A DNA stretch of 64,000 nucleotides from Paraburkholderia aspalathi (lineage in GTDB: Bacteria > Pseudomonadota > Gammaproteobacteria > Burkholderiales > Burkholderiaceae). The number at the start of each line of letters is the position of its first letter. Positions within the stretch are counted from its first letter, which is position 1. The stretch is from the NCBI RefSeq assembly GCF_900116445.1, contig NZ_FPBH01000019.1, forward strand, positions 1-64,000, read 5' to 3'. Shown piece by piece: positions 33,672-42,810 of the stretch. The position numbers were made by a program, and so were the translations under genes. The notes below the pieces were generated by a model. That model did no database searches and was not told the DNA's origin. It saw only the letters and a list, made by a program, of their open reading frames with translations.

Positions 33672-35462
33672 TCAGAACTGCTCGATTGGGAGGCTCGCCC
33701 CGCCCGACGCCCCGTTGCGGATCGCTTCCAGAAGCGCATTCGCTTTGGGCAGGATCTTGTCGGCGTAGAAGCGCGCAGTGGCGAGCTTGGTGCGATGAAA
33801 GTCCGGATCCTCATTCGCAGCGCTTTTCGCTGCCGCAACGAGCGCTGCGCGCCCCATCTGCCAGCCGCCGCACACGTAGCCGGTGAGCATCAGGTAGTCG
33901 ACGGAACTGGCAAGCGCGGCATCGGGCTGTGTCGCCAGGGCTTGCAGCATCCAGGCGGTGGCGTCTTCAAGCGCCTGCACACCGGCCGCGAGCGCCGTGC
34001 CCACAGAGGCCACTTCCGTATCCGTGCTGCGCGTGAGTTCCAGCGCGGCCTCACGTATCTCCGCAACAAGCTCAGCCATCCCTGCGCCCTGATCTGACGC
34101 GAGCTTGCGACCGGCAAGGTCCGCCGCCTGAATGCCTGTGGTGCCTTCATAGATCGGCGCGATCCGTGCGTCGCGCAAAAACTGGCATGCGCCCGTCTCT
34201 TCGATGTAACCCATCCCGCCGTGCACCTGCACGCCCGTCGACGCGATCTCGACGCCCAACTCCGTGCACCATGCCTTCAACACGGGAATCAGAAGATCGA
34301 CACGCACCTGGCGACGTGCGCGCTCACCGGCGTCCGGGTCACGGTGCGCGCGGTCCATGTCCGCCGCCATCACGTACGCGAAGGCACGCATGGCTTCGAT
34401 CTGCGACTTCATCGTCATCAACATGCGCCGCACATCCGGGTGATGAATGATGGCCACGGCGCCACCCGATTTGCTCGACGCGAGCCGGCCCTGGACGCGT
34501 TCCTTCGCGTATTCACGGGCCTGCTGATAAGCGCGTTCCGCGATCGCGAGCCCCTGGATACCCACCTTCTGGCGCGCCTCGTTCATCATCGTGAACATAT
34601 GCGCGAGGCCTTTGTTCTCCTGCCCCACCAGATAGCCAATCGCCCCGCCCTGATCGCCGAAGCTCATCACACAGGTCGGACTCGCGTGAATGCCGAGTTT
34701 GTGTTCGAGAGACACGCAGTGCACGTCGTTGCGCGCACCCGGCGATCCATCGGCGTTGAGCAGGAATTTCGGCACGAGGAACAGCGAGATGCCGCGCACG
34801 CCTTCGGGCGCGTCGGGCGTGCGCGCCAGCACGAGGTGAATCACGTTATCCGTCATGTCGTGATCGCCCCACGTGATGAAAATCTTCTGGCCGGAGAGGC
34901 GATAGTGATCCCCATCAGGTACGGCCTTGGTGCGCACGGCGGCGAGGTCCGAACCGGCTTGCGGCTCGGTCAGATTCATCGTGCCGGTCCACTCGCCGCT
35001 GACCATCTTCGGCAGATAGCGTGCTTTCAACTCATCAGAACCATGTTGCCGCAACGCCTCGGTGGCGCCGGCGGTCAACAGCGGACACAGCGCGAACGCC
35101 ATGTTGGAGGAGTTCCACATTTCCACGGTCGCCGCCTGCAGGAGTTCGGGCAGGCCCTGGCCACCGAACTCGGGGTCGCCGCTCAGGCCGCTCCAACCGC
35201 CGGCAACGAACTGCCCGTAGGCAGCAGAGAAACCGTCGGCGGCCACCACGCCATTAGGTGTCAGGCGCGCGCCCTGTTCGTCGCCCGGCTTGTTGAGCGG
35301 CGCAAGCACTTCCGTCGCAAGTCTTGCGGCCTCCTCGAGTACCGCCTCGGCGAGTTCCGGGGTCGCCTCCTCGTAGCCCGGCAGCGAAGACAACTCGCCG
35401 AGTTCCGCCAGTTCCGTCATCACGAAACGCATGTCGCGCAGCGGCGCAATATAAGTGCTCAT
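33672..35462 (-). CDS. Acyl-CoA dehydrogenase with C-terminal extension (DmdC-like, ~600 aa)
   Basis: 596 residues from the ATG at 35462, which has GGGAG six bases upstream. FAD-dependent alpha,beta-oxidation of an acyl-CoA. Motifs: WTGTMNLTEPQAGSDLAAVRT, GQKIFITWGDHD, HGGMGYIEETGACQFLRDARIAPIYEGTTGIQAADL with the catalytic Glu. A C-terminal domain of ~120 residues follows, as in DmdC-type dehydrogenases that accept short or methylthio-acyl substrates. It is the last gene of the seven-gene operon and is directly after etfA, its likely electron acceptor. Substrate not fixed by sequence. Confidence 0.88.
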   Translation of the reverse strand: MSTYIAPLRDMRFVMTELAELGELSSLPGYEEATPELAEAVLEEAARLATEVLAPLNKPGDEQGARLTPNGVVAADGFSAAYGQFVAGGWSGLSGDPEFGGQGLPELLQAATVEMWNSSNMAFALCPLLTAGATEALRQHGSDELKARYLPKMVSGEWTGTMNLTEPQAGSDLAAVRTKAVPDGDHYRLSGQKIFITWGDHDMTDNVIHLVLARTPDAPEGVRGISLFLVPKFLLNADGSPGARNDVHCVSLEHKLGIHASPTCVMSFGDQGGAIGYLVGQENKGLAHMFTMMNEARQKVGIQGLAIAERAYQQAREYAKERVQGRLASSKSGGAVAIIHHPDVRRMLMTMKSQIEAMRAFAYVMAADMDRAHRDPDAGERARRQVRVDLLIPVLKAWCTELGVEIASTGVQVHGGMGYIEETGACQFLRDARIAPIYEGTTGIQAADLAGRKLASDQGAGMAELVAEIREAALELTRSTDTEVASVGTALAAGVQALEDATAWMLQALATQPDAALASSVDYLMLTGYVCGGWQMGRAALVAAAKSAANEDPDFHRTKLATARFYADKILPKANALLEAIRNGASGGASLPIEQF

Positions 35463-35476
35463 CATGTGCTCCCGCA

Positions 35477-36424
35477 TTAAGCCTGTTGTAATTTGTCCAG
35501 TTCGCGGGACAACTCCGGCAATACCTTGAAGAGGTCGCCCACGATCCAGTAATCGGCGACCTGAAAAATCGGCGCCTCCTCATCCTTATTGATCGCGACG
35601 ATCACCTTCGAGTCCTTCATCCCGGCCAGATGCTGGATCGCGCCGGAGATGCCGACCGCGATATACAACTGCGGGGCGATGACCTTGCCGGTCTGACCCA
35701 CCTGATAATCGTTGGGCGCGAAGCCGGCATCGACCGCGGCGCGCGATGCGCCGACCGCCGCGTTAAGCTTGTTAGCAATGTCATCGATCAGCGCGAAGTT
35801 TTCGCCGGACCCCATGCCGCGGCCGCCGGAGATCACGCGCTGCGCGGACGTCAATTCCGGGCGTTCCGAGCGGGTGAGCTGGTGGCTCACGAAGCGCGAG
35901 CCTGGCACCTCGGCAGCCGGCTCCAACGCGTCGATCGCGGCGGTACCCCCTTCGGCGGGCGCGGCCGCGAAGGCCGTTGTGCGAACGGTAATCACCTTGA
36001 TCGGGTCGGCGCTTCGCACCTTTGCCAGCACGTTGCCCGCGTAGATGGGGCGTACGAACGTATCGGCGGATTCGACGGCGCTGATCTCGGAGATCTGCGC
36101 CACGTCGAGCAACGCAGCGACACGCGGCATCACGTTCTTCGCGGTCGTGGTAGCGGGTGCGATCACGTGGCTATAGTCAGCCGCGATCTTCACGACGAGC
36201 GCCGCCAGATTCTCGGCCAGCGCATGGCCGTAGTGCGCGGCGTCGGCGAAACGAACTCGCGTGACGCCGGCAATGCGGGCCGCCTGTTCGGCGACTGCCG
36301 CGCTTTGCGAGCCGGCCACGAGAACATGAATATCGTCGCCGAGTCGGGCGGCGGCGGTAACGGCGTTCAGGGTCGCTGTCTTGAGCGTCTGATTGTCGTG
36401 CTCAGCAATAACGAGTACGGGCAT
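35477..36424 (-). CDS. etfA: Electron transfer flavoprotein alpha subunit
   Basis: 315 residues. The C-terminal FAD-binding region is characteristic: SGAIQHLAGMKDSKVIVAINKDEEAPIFQVADYWIVGDLF, preceded by SGGRGMGSGENF and VGQTGKVIAPQLYIAVGIS. With EtfB it takes electrons from acyl-CoA dehydrogenases to ETF:quinone oxidoreductase. The gene lies 15 nt after etfB and 14 nt before the dehydrogenase, so this ETF is probably dedicated to the operon's two dehydrogenases. Confidence 0.95.
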   Translation of the reverse strand: MPVLVIAEHDNQTLKTATLNAVTAAARLGDDIHVLVAGSQSAAVAEQAARIAGVTRVRFADAAHYGHALAENLAALVVKIAADYSHVIAPATTTAKNVMPRVAALLDVAQISEISAVESADTFVRPIYAGNVLAKVRSADPIKVITVRTTAFAAAPAEGGTAAIDALEPAAEVPGSRFVSHQLTRSERPELTSAQRVISGGRGMGSGENFALIDDIANKLNAAVGASRAAVDAGFAPNDYQVGQTGKVIAPQLYIAVGISGAIQHLAGMKDSKVIVAINKDEEAPIFQVADYWIVGDLFKVLPELSRELDKLQQA

Positions 36425-36439
36425 TTTTCTCCCCTTGTG

Positions 36440-37189
36440 TTAGATGACGTGGGCGACGTTGTGCAGCTTGTCGACCAGTTCGGCTGCATCGGCGACGCGA
36501 ATGCCTGCCTCGCGTTTGGCGGGCTCGGCGAGCCCGAGAGTGGTGAGCCGCGGCTTGACGTCGACACCGAGCGCGTCCGGCGTCACCACATCGAGCGGTT
36601 TCTTCTTCGCCTTCATGATGTTGGGCAGCGTGGCGTAGCGCGGCGTGTTCAAGCGGAGATCGGCGGTAATGACTGCCGGCAGATCGACTTCGATCGTTTC
36701 GAGGCCGCCGTCGATCTCGCGCGTGACCGTGGCCTTGCCCGCTTCGATCGCGACCTTCGAGGCGAATGTCGCCTGCGGCCAGCCGAGCAACGCCGCGAGC
36801 ATCTGGCCGACCTGGTTCGAGTCATCGTCGATCGCCTGCTTGCCGAGCAGCACCAGTTGCGGCTGCTCCTTATCCACTAGCGCCTTCAGCAGCTTCGCGA
36901 CCGCAAGCGGCTGCAACTCCACGTCCGTGTCGACGAGGATGGCGCGATCGGCGCCCGTCGCCAGCGCGGTGCGCAGCGTTTCCTGGCACGCCTGCACGCC
37001 ACACGAAACCGCGATCACTTCGCTCGCGACGCCGGCTTCCTTGAGGCGCACGGCCTCTTCAACACTGATTTCGTCGAAGGGGTTCATCGAGAGCTTCACG
37101 TTGGCAATGTCGACGGCGCTGCCGTCGGCCTTGACGCGGACCCTCACATTCGCGTCGACGACGCGCTTGACAGGAACAAGTACTTTCAT
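36440..37189 (-). CDS. etfB: Electron transfer flavoprotein beta subunit
   Basis: 249 residues starting MKVLVPVKRVVDANVRVRVKADGS. The signature GKQAIDDDSNQVGQMLAALLGWPQATFA (about residues 120-147) is the EtfB AMP-binding motif. Partner of EtfA. It is 51 nt after the CoA ligase gene in the leftward operon. Confidence 0.95.
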   Translation of the reverse strand: MKVLVPVKRVVDANVRVRVKADGSAVDIANVKLSMNPFDEISVEEAVRLKEAGVASEVIAVSCGVQACQETLRTALATGADRAILVDTDVELQPLAVAKLLKALVDKEQPQLVLLGKQAIDDDSNQVGQMLAALLGWPQATFASKVAIEAGKATVTREIDGGLETIEVDLPAVITADLRLNTPRYATLPNIMKAKKKPLDVVTPDALGVDVKPRLTTLGLAEPAKREAGIRVADAAELVDKLHNVAHVI

Positions 37190-37240
37190 TGCCTACTCCA
37201 TTTGAAAATTGCTTAGGGTTTGTCGCGCACCGTCACACCG

Positions 37241-38845
37241 TCACGGCGTCTCGGCGAACACGCTGTTACGCTGGCCGTCGAACATGTCGACCAGATAGCG
37301 TTCAAGCGGTTTTTCCGACGCTGTCTTCGGGATCTCGGGCACCACCTGCAGCCAGGAGATGACCGAACTCGCTTCCAGCTTCGCGCGGCATGCGCGGAAT
37401 ATCTGCTGCGGGTCGAAACGGGCTGCGTCCTTGGGCACCACCGCCGCGACCACATCCTTTTCGCCGGGCGCGCCCGACGCGGCCTTCACGCCGTACACGT
37501 AGACGTCTTCGACCAGACCGGATTCGGCGATCACCTTCTCGATCGGCGCCGGATTGATGAACTCGCCGTTGTGGCGAATGCCGCCGCCTTTGCGGTATTC
37601 GAAGAAGAGCCAACCGTTCTCGTCTTCGCGTACGACGTCGCCCATGTACAGCCAGCCGTCCCTGCACTTCTTCGCCGACGCTTCCGGATTGCCGAAGTAT
37701 TCGACCTTGAACGGCGAGCCATCCGCCGGACGGAACAGCAGTTCGCCGGGCACGCCGGGCGCGCAGTCGTTGCCGTCGTCGTCGACAATGCGATGCCTGA
37801 GAATCGGCGCCGGCTTGCCGATACTGCCCACCGGGCCGACGCCGAGCGGCTTGACCGTAATCCCGCCTTCAGCCGCGCCGTAGAATTCGACGATCTGGAT
37901 ACCGAAGCGTTTCTCGAAGTCCTTCCAGATCGCCGCCGGCATCCCCGCGGATATCACGAAGCGCACGGGGTTGTCCGCGTCATCTGGCTTGTTCGGCTCG
38001 CTATAGACCGCCGTGGTCATGCCACCGAGCAGCGTGAACGTCGTACAGCGGTACTTGCGGGTGATGTCCCACAGACGCGACTTCGTAAAGCGGCGCGACA
38101 GCACGGCGCGCATGCCGGCGGTGAGCGAAGCGCCCAGCGTCACGATCTGCGCGTTGGCGTGCGTAAGCGACAGGCCCGAATACGGCCGGTCGCCGGGCAC
38201 GTAGCCAAACAGCGCCGACACTGCCGCCGAGGTGCCGCAGTAGCGACGATGCGTCATGACGATGCCCTTCGGATCGCCGGTGGTGCCGGACGTGAAAATC
38301 AACTGCATCGCGCTGTCGGGATCGCGGGCCACGATCGGCAATTCGGGCACCCGCTCCGGCAGCAACGCGTGGTACGACAACACGCCGGGGAAATCGGCGA
38401 GCGGCTTCGCGCCCTCGTCCGTTTCGAGCCCGATCACCCAGGACAGTTTGGGGAGGGAAGCGCGCACGGCAAGCAGGTTGTCGAGCGCGTAGTCAGCGGC
38501 GATAACGCCGCGGCAGCCCGGGCTGTCGAGCATGAAGGCGAGCTTCTCGCCGCGTGCGCGCGGATCGATCGGCACGAACACCGTGCCCGAAATCGAGGCC
38601 GCGACCATTGCGTCGATAAATTCCGCGTGATTGGCCATCAGCAGCGCGAAATGCTCACCGGGTTGCAGGCCCTGCTCGATCAACACCTGTGCGAGCCGCT
38701 GGCCGTTCTCCCATAGGTGCCGGTAAGTGCGCACCTCGTCGGGCCGCACGCCGGCGCCTTCGACGGTCAACACGTCGAGATCCGGCATGGTCTCGACACG
38801 GTTGGCGAGCAACGCGGCCAACGTGGTTTCGGGTGTGGTGCTCAT
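37241..38845 (-). CDS. AMP-forming acyl-CoA ligase
   Basis: 534 residues of the ANL superfamily. The P-loop LIFTSGTTGDPKGIV, the YGAAEGG region, DGWLYMGDVV hinge and KTASEKPLER near the C-terminus (with the catalytic Lys) are visible. It activates a carboxylic acid to its CoA thioester through an acyl-AMP. The overall look is closest to CaiC/crotonobetaine-type ligases, so the substrate may be a short or branched acid rather than a long-chain fatty acid. The start at 38845 is preferred because the longer frame has a shadow-like N-terminus. Confidence 0.87.
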   Translation of the reverse strand: MSTTPETTLAALLANRVETMPDLDVLTVEGAGVRPDEVRTYRHLWENGQRLAQVLIEQGLQPGEHFALLMANHAEFIDAMVAASISGTVFVPIDPRARGEKLAFMLDSPGCRGVIAADYALDNLLAVRASLPKLSWVIGLETDEGAKPLADFPGVLSYHALLPERVPELPIVARDPDSAMQLIFTSGTTGDPKGIVMTHRRYCGTSAAVSALFGYVPGDRPYSGLSLTHANAQIVTLGASLTAGMRAVLSRRFTKSRLWDITRKYRCTTFTLLGGMTTAVYSEPNKPDDADNPVRFVISAGMPAAIWKDFEKRFGIQIVEFYGAAEGGITVKPLGVGPVGSIGKPAPILRHRIVDDDGNDCAPGVPGELLFRPADGSPFKVEYFGNPEASAKKCRDGWLYMGDVVREDENGWLFFEYRKGGGIRHNGEFINPAPIEKVIAESGLVEDVYVYGVKAASGAPGEKDVVAAVVPKDAARFDPQQIFRACRAKLEASSVISWLQVVPEIPKTASEKPLERYLVDMFDGQRNSVFAETP

Positions 38846-38932
38846 GGCGCCCTCTCTCCTTGCAGATGCGGTTCGGTCTTGCGCGTGCGCGGAATCTGTC
38901 GCGGTTTCACAATGCGGCCTCACGATGCAGCC

Positions 38933-40174
38933 TCAGCGTCCGAGAATCGTGATGCTGGCAACGGCCTCTTCCACGCCGCACAGTCCGCCGCCGTTCTCCG
39001 CGATCGCGATGCGCGCGCCCTCCACCTGGCGAGCGCCCGTCTCACCGCGTAACTGGGTCACCAGTTCGTAAATCTGGCCGAGTCCTGTCGCGCCGATCGG
39101 ATGCCCCTTCGATTCGAGGCCGCCCGACGGATTGATCGGAATCCGTCCGCCTATCGTCGTTTCGCCTCGTTCGGCGGCCACCCCGCCCATGCCCGGCTCG
39201 CACAATCCGAGCACTTCGGACTGGATGATTTCGCCGATCGCCGTCGCGTCGTGGACCTCGGCGACCGAGACATCCTGCGGCGCGACGCCCGCCTGCTCAT
39301 ACGCGCGCAATGAGCCCTGCCGGACCAGATGCCGGTCGAGCGACGTGGCCGGCCGGTCGCTGCCCGTTTGGAGCACGGTCGCCAGCACACGAATGGCGCG
39401 CGAGCGCCGCCCACCTAACAGCGCGAGGCCGGCCTCGCTGCACACGATCGCCGCGGCCGCGCCATCGCTGACGGGCGAACACATCGGCAGGGTGAGCGGA
39501 TAGGTGATCGGCGGTGCGCCGAGAATCTCGTCGATCGAGTAAGCCTGCCGGTACTGCGCGAGCGGGTTGTGAACCGAATGTCCGTGGTTCTTGGCCGACA
39601 CGGCGGCAAACTGCCGCTGGGTAGTGCCGTATTCGCGCATGTGCATCCGGCCCATTGACGCGTAGATATCCATGAACACGCTGTACGGTTTCGTCGAGAC
39701 GCTGCCCTCTGGCGGCTCGATGCCCTCGCCCATCTCGAGCAACCGGCGCTTGCCGTTCTCCGTGTCATGCACATCCCACGCACCGTCGAAGGCGCTGAAG
39801 GTGCGCGCCTTGTCCGTGGAAAACATCTTCTCGGCGCCCACTGCGAGCACGATGTCGGCGGCACCGGCTTTCACGTAGTTGACCGCGAGGTGAAACGCGG
39901 TGCTCGCGCTCGCACAGGCGTTCTCGACGTTGATCACCGCGACCTTGTCGATGCCCATCGCCCGCAGCGCAAGCTGGCCGCGAATCATGTGCTGGCCTTC
40001 CATGTGCCCCTGCGTGGAGTTGCCGAAAAACGCGCCCTGCAACTGCGACTTGTCACAGCCTGCATCCGCGAGGGCGTCTTCCACTGCCGCGCGCGTGAGC
40101 TGCTTCACGCTGGTTTCCAGATGCTTGCCGAAGGGCGTCATGCCGACGCCCGCGATATACACTTCGTTACCCAT
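38933..40174 (-). CDS. Thiolase-family acyl-CoA acetyltransferase (SCP2-thiolase type)
   Basis: 413 residues. The reactive Cys lies in INVENACASASTAFHLA (~residue 90). The C-terminal His motif is GGLESKGHPIGATG, and NGGGLCGVEEAVA replaces the usual second active Cys region. It cleaves a 3-ketoacyl-CoA with CoA, or acts in lipid modification as some SCP2 thiolases do. The ATG at 40174 has GGAG six bases upstream. Mid-operon, after the saccharopine dehydrogenase-like gene. Confidence 0.87.
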   Translation of the reverse strand: MGNEVYIAGVGMTPFGKHLETSVKQLTRAAVEDALADAGCDKSQLQGAFFGNSTQGHMEGQHMIRGQLALRAMGIDKVAVINVENACASASTAFHLAVNYVKAGAADIVLAVGAEKMFSTDKARTFSAFDGAWDVHDTENGKRRLLEMGEGIEPPEGSVSTKPYSVFMDIYASMGRMHMREYGTTQRQFAAVSAKNHGHSVHNPLAQYRQAYSIDEILGAPPITYPLTLPMCSPVSDGAAAAIVCSEAGLALLGGRRSRAIRVLATVLQTGSDRPATSLDRHLVRQGSLRAYEQAGVAPQDVSVAEVHDATAIGEIIQSEVLGLCEPGMGGVAAERGETTIGGRIPINPSGGLESKGHPIGATGLGQIYELVTQLRGETGARQVEGARIAIAENGGGLCGVEEAVASITILGR

Positions 40175-40237
40175 ATCGATCTCCACCGCGAGGGGGAACG
40201 CGCCGCAAGCCGCCGGCGCGAGCATTCCGATTCGTCG

Positions 40238-41353
40238 TCAAACGCTCTTGACCTCATAGGCGAGGTAACCTTCCTCGGCCTGCGCCGCGACCAGGTTGCG
40301 CGCGCCGAACGCCTGCGCCGGCGAAACGAAACCCACTGCGTGCAATTGCCCGCGCAGCACGCGTCGCGCTGCCTCGGCTCCGAGCACGCCGGTTTGCGCA
40401 TAGGGCGAATTGCCACGCAGAATCACGCTGACGGAATTCGTATTGCCGCGCCCCTGGCACGACAACGTGCAGCGATTCACGTCCGGGTTTTCGCGCGGAG
40501 GCTCGACCTGCGTCACGGCCTTTCCCCACTCGTTGGTAACCTCTTCCTGTTTGGCGGGATCGAGGTGGCGGCACTCTTCCTCGAATTTCTTCAGCAGGCC
40601 GACCACCGCGAGAAAGCGTTCCTGATTTCTGAACGACACGAGCGTCTGGCAGTTGCGCACGCGCGGGTCATCCTGGTACCAGACCGGCTCGCCGCCACCG
40701 CTCCATGGCAACGCATTCAGCAGCATGTGTTCACCCGGCACGTGAACCTGATACGGCGTGGCCCACGGCCACTGCACCAGTTGCTTGTTGCGCAGGTAGT
40801 ACTGCGGCTGCGTGCACATCCGCAGAAACGACATCGTCGAGGCGACGCTCACTTCTGAGTCGCCGAGATAGAGCACATCGAGCGTGTCGATTCCCGGAGT
40901 TTCCAGGGCGATCTCCGCCGCGAGATTGCCTTCGGCCCACATGTACGAATTGCCGGGGCACAGCGCCAGACCGCGGGCCGCGAAGGACTCGCCATACGTG
41001 CGCTTCAACAGCGACATCCAGTCGGTTTCGCCGGTGGTGTCGAAGTAGTTGCAACCGGCCGCGAGACTCGCCTCGACCACCGGGCGCCCGAGCTGCATGA
41101 ACGGCCCGACGATATTGATCACCACCTTCTTGCCCTTGAAGAATTCGGTGAGCGCCCCTGTCTCGTGCTGAACCGCCACGCACTGATAGTCGTGTCCCGC
41201 GAGTTCGGGCACCTTCGCGAGTTCTTCTTCGAGCCGCTCCTTGCTGCGCCCGGCGGCAATGAACGGAATGCCGCGTTCAGCGAGCTTCCATGCCGTGAGC
41301 TTCCCGGTGTAGCCACTCGCTCCATAGAGGACCACTTCGTATGTCGTTGCCAT
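40238..41353 (-). CDS. Saccharopine dehydrogenase-like NAD(P)-binding protein (DUF5938 type)
   Basis: 371 residues. The N-terminal Rossmann motif is YEVVLYGASGYTGKLTAWKLAERG, followed by VVINIVGPFMQLGRPVVEASLAAGCNYFDTTGE, typical of the saccharopine dehydrogenase NADP-binding family that includes trans-acting enoyl reductases. Its reaction here is unknown; in this operon it might reduce or oxidise an unusual acyl-CoA intermediate, possibly one with a branch or double bond. It lies between an acyl-CoA dehydrogenase gene and a thiolase gene. Confidence 0.78.
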   Translation of the reverse strand: MATTYEVVLYGASGYTGKLTAWKLAERGIPFIAAGRSKERLEEELAKVPELAGHDYQCVAVQHETGALTEFFKGKKVVINIVGPFMQLGRPVVEASLAAGCNYFDTTGETDWMSLLKRTYGESFAARGLALCPGNSYMWAEGNLAAEIALETPGIDTLDVLYLGDSEVSVASTMSFLRMCTQPQYYLRNKQLVQWPWATPYQVHVPGEHMLLNALPWSGGGEPVWYQDDPRVRNCQTLVSFRNQERFLAVVGLLKKFEEECRHLDPAKQEEVTNEWGKAVTQVEPPRENPDVNRCTLSCQGRGNTNSVSVILRGNSPYAQTGVLGAEAARRVLRGQLHAVGFVSPAQAFGARNLVAAQAEEGYLAYEVKSV

Positions 41354-41404
41354 TTCGTCGTCTCCTTCAGGTTGTCATAGGATTGCGTGGACGCGCCGTG
41401 CCGT

Positions 41405-42661
41405 TCAAAGCAGCTCGGGGTCGATCAGGTAGTAGCCACCCTTGATCGCCAGCACTTCGTTGCAGCCGTCTTCGATCATCGAAGCGCGTGCGTCGCGCCA
41501 GATCTTTTCGATCGGATACTCGCGGGTGAGCCCATTGCCGCAGAAGATCTGCAGCGCGTCGTTGGCCACTTCGAACGCGGTCTGGGTCGCGGTGACCTTC
41601 GCCGTCATCGCCGCGTGCAGCGAAGGCTGCGCAGCGGTGAAGTTGTAGTGCACAACACGCTGCGCGAGCGCACGGGCGGCCTCGACCTTGCGAAACATAT
41701 GAAAGAGCCGCGACGCGACCGACTGATGGCGGATGATCGGCAAACCACCCTGCTTGCGTTCATGCGCGTAAGCGAGCGCAAGCTCGAACGCGGCGCGCGC
41801 GGTGCCGGCAAACACGTTGGCCATGATCGCGTTGGCGAACGTGTGGATCGCGTAGACCGCGTCGACGTACTGGTCGGGACCGGCGAGGAGATGCTTCTTC
41901 GACAACGTAACGTTCTCGAAGAAAAGTTCGCCCTGGTTGAGCGCGCGCTGGCCGATCTTGTCGAGCGGCTTGCCGCGCGAGACGCCTTTGGCGTCGAGCG
42001 GCACGATCACCACCGCGCCGCGTTTCGTGTCGGCGCCGTTGCCGCTGTCCGCCGCGCAATAGAGAATGCACACGTCGGCGGCGATACCGTTCGACACCCA
42101 CGCCGACTTCTGCCCGTTGATGATCACCTCGTCGCCGCGCAGCGTCGCCACGCAGTTTGGGCGGCCGTACGAGCCCTGCGGATGAAAGATCATGCCGTTG
42201 GCGTCGAGCATGTCGGAGCCGTGATCGGGTTCCGTGATGGCCCAGCAGCCGAGCTTCTCGTCCGGTGCGAGCGCACGGCAAAACGGGTTGCCGGACACGG
42301 CGCTCATCAGTGCGGGCAGCAAGCCTGCGCCGTAGGTGATCGCGAGTCCTGAATCGCCCCAGCCGAGTTCTTCGAACAGGATGCTCATCGTCGTCGCCCG
42401 TTCGGCGGGTTCGAGCTCGAGCAGCCCATCAACCCCGAAACCGAGCCCGACGAACTTCTCGCGCGCCTCCCAATAGGGCGAGCCCTTGGCGATCACCTCC
42501 TCGGGTGTCATGCGATCGAGCTTGACGCCGATCGGACGCATGACTTCTTCTGCGTATCGATGCACGCTCTGCTGGACCATCTGGTTCATCTCGGAGAGTT
42601 CGGGCTGCGCGCCGAGCGGACCGAGTTTGTGCGCTGCAATGTGATTCGTTGCGGTTGACAT
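41405..42661 (-). CDS. Acyl-CoA dehydrogenase, first gene of the acyl-CoA operon
   Basis: 418 residues from the ATG at 42661, which follows AGGAGGAGAC. FAD-dependent dehydrogenase: GCWAITEPDHGSDML, INGQKSAWVSNGIAADV, DGCNEVLAIKGGYYL near the C-terminus with the presumed catalytic Glu in MIEDG. The N-terminal part is longer than usual and helical. It heads the leftward operon of seven genes ending at 33672, and its promoter region carries the CATCCCCCG inverted repeat (42734-42753) shared with the PHA operon. Confidence 0.88.
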   Translation of the reverse strand: MSTATNHIAAHKLGPLGAQPELSEMNQMVQQSVHRYAEEVMRPIGVKLDRMTPEEVIAKGSPYWEAREKFVGLGFGVDGLLELEPAERATTMSILFEELGWGDSGLAITYGAGLLPALMSAVSGNPFCRALAPDEKLGCWAITEPDHGSDMLDANGMIFHPQGSYGRPNCVATLRGDEVIINGQKSAWVSNGIAADVCILYCAADSGNGADTKRGAVVIVPLDAKGVSRGKPLDKIGQRALNQGELFFENVTLSKKHLLAGPDQYVDAVYAIHTFANAIMANVFAGTARAAFELALAYAHERKQGGLPIIRHQSVASRLFHMFRKVEAARALAQRVVHYNFTAAQPSLHAAMTAKVTATQTAFEVANDALQIFCGNGLTREYPIEKIWRDARASMIEDGCNEVLAIKGGYYLIDPELL

Positions 42662-42733
42662 GTCTCCTCCTGCGAGGTGGTTGGGCGTATGATTTCTATG
42701 GAATCCATGGTGTCCCGGCGCGACGCTATGCAA

Positions 42734-42753
42734 CATCCCCCGTACAGGGGAAC
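42734..42753. promoter_or_regulatory. Operator of the first MalT/AlkS-like regulon (CATCCCCCGTACAGGGGAAC)
   Basis: TCCCC (42736-42740) and GGGGA (42747-42751) form an inverted repeat with a six-base spacer. The full 20-mer differs at one base from the site at 52261-52280. It lies about 75 nt upstream of the leftward acyl-CoA dehydrogenase and 60 nt upstream of the rightward LuxR/MalT gene, so it could control both. Confidence 0.7.
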
Positions 42754-42810
42754 GCGATTGCATGGAGGGGGAATGGCAGCCAGGGTCAACCCGAACGCCC
42801 GGAGCAACTA

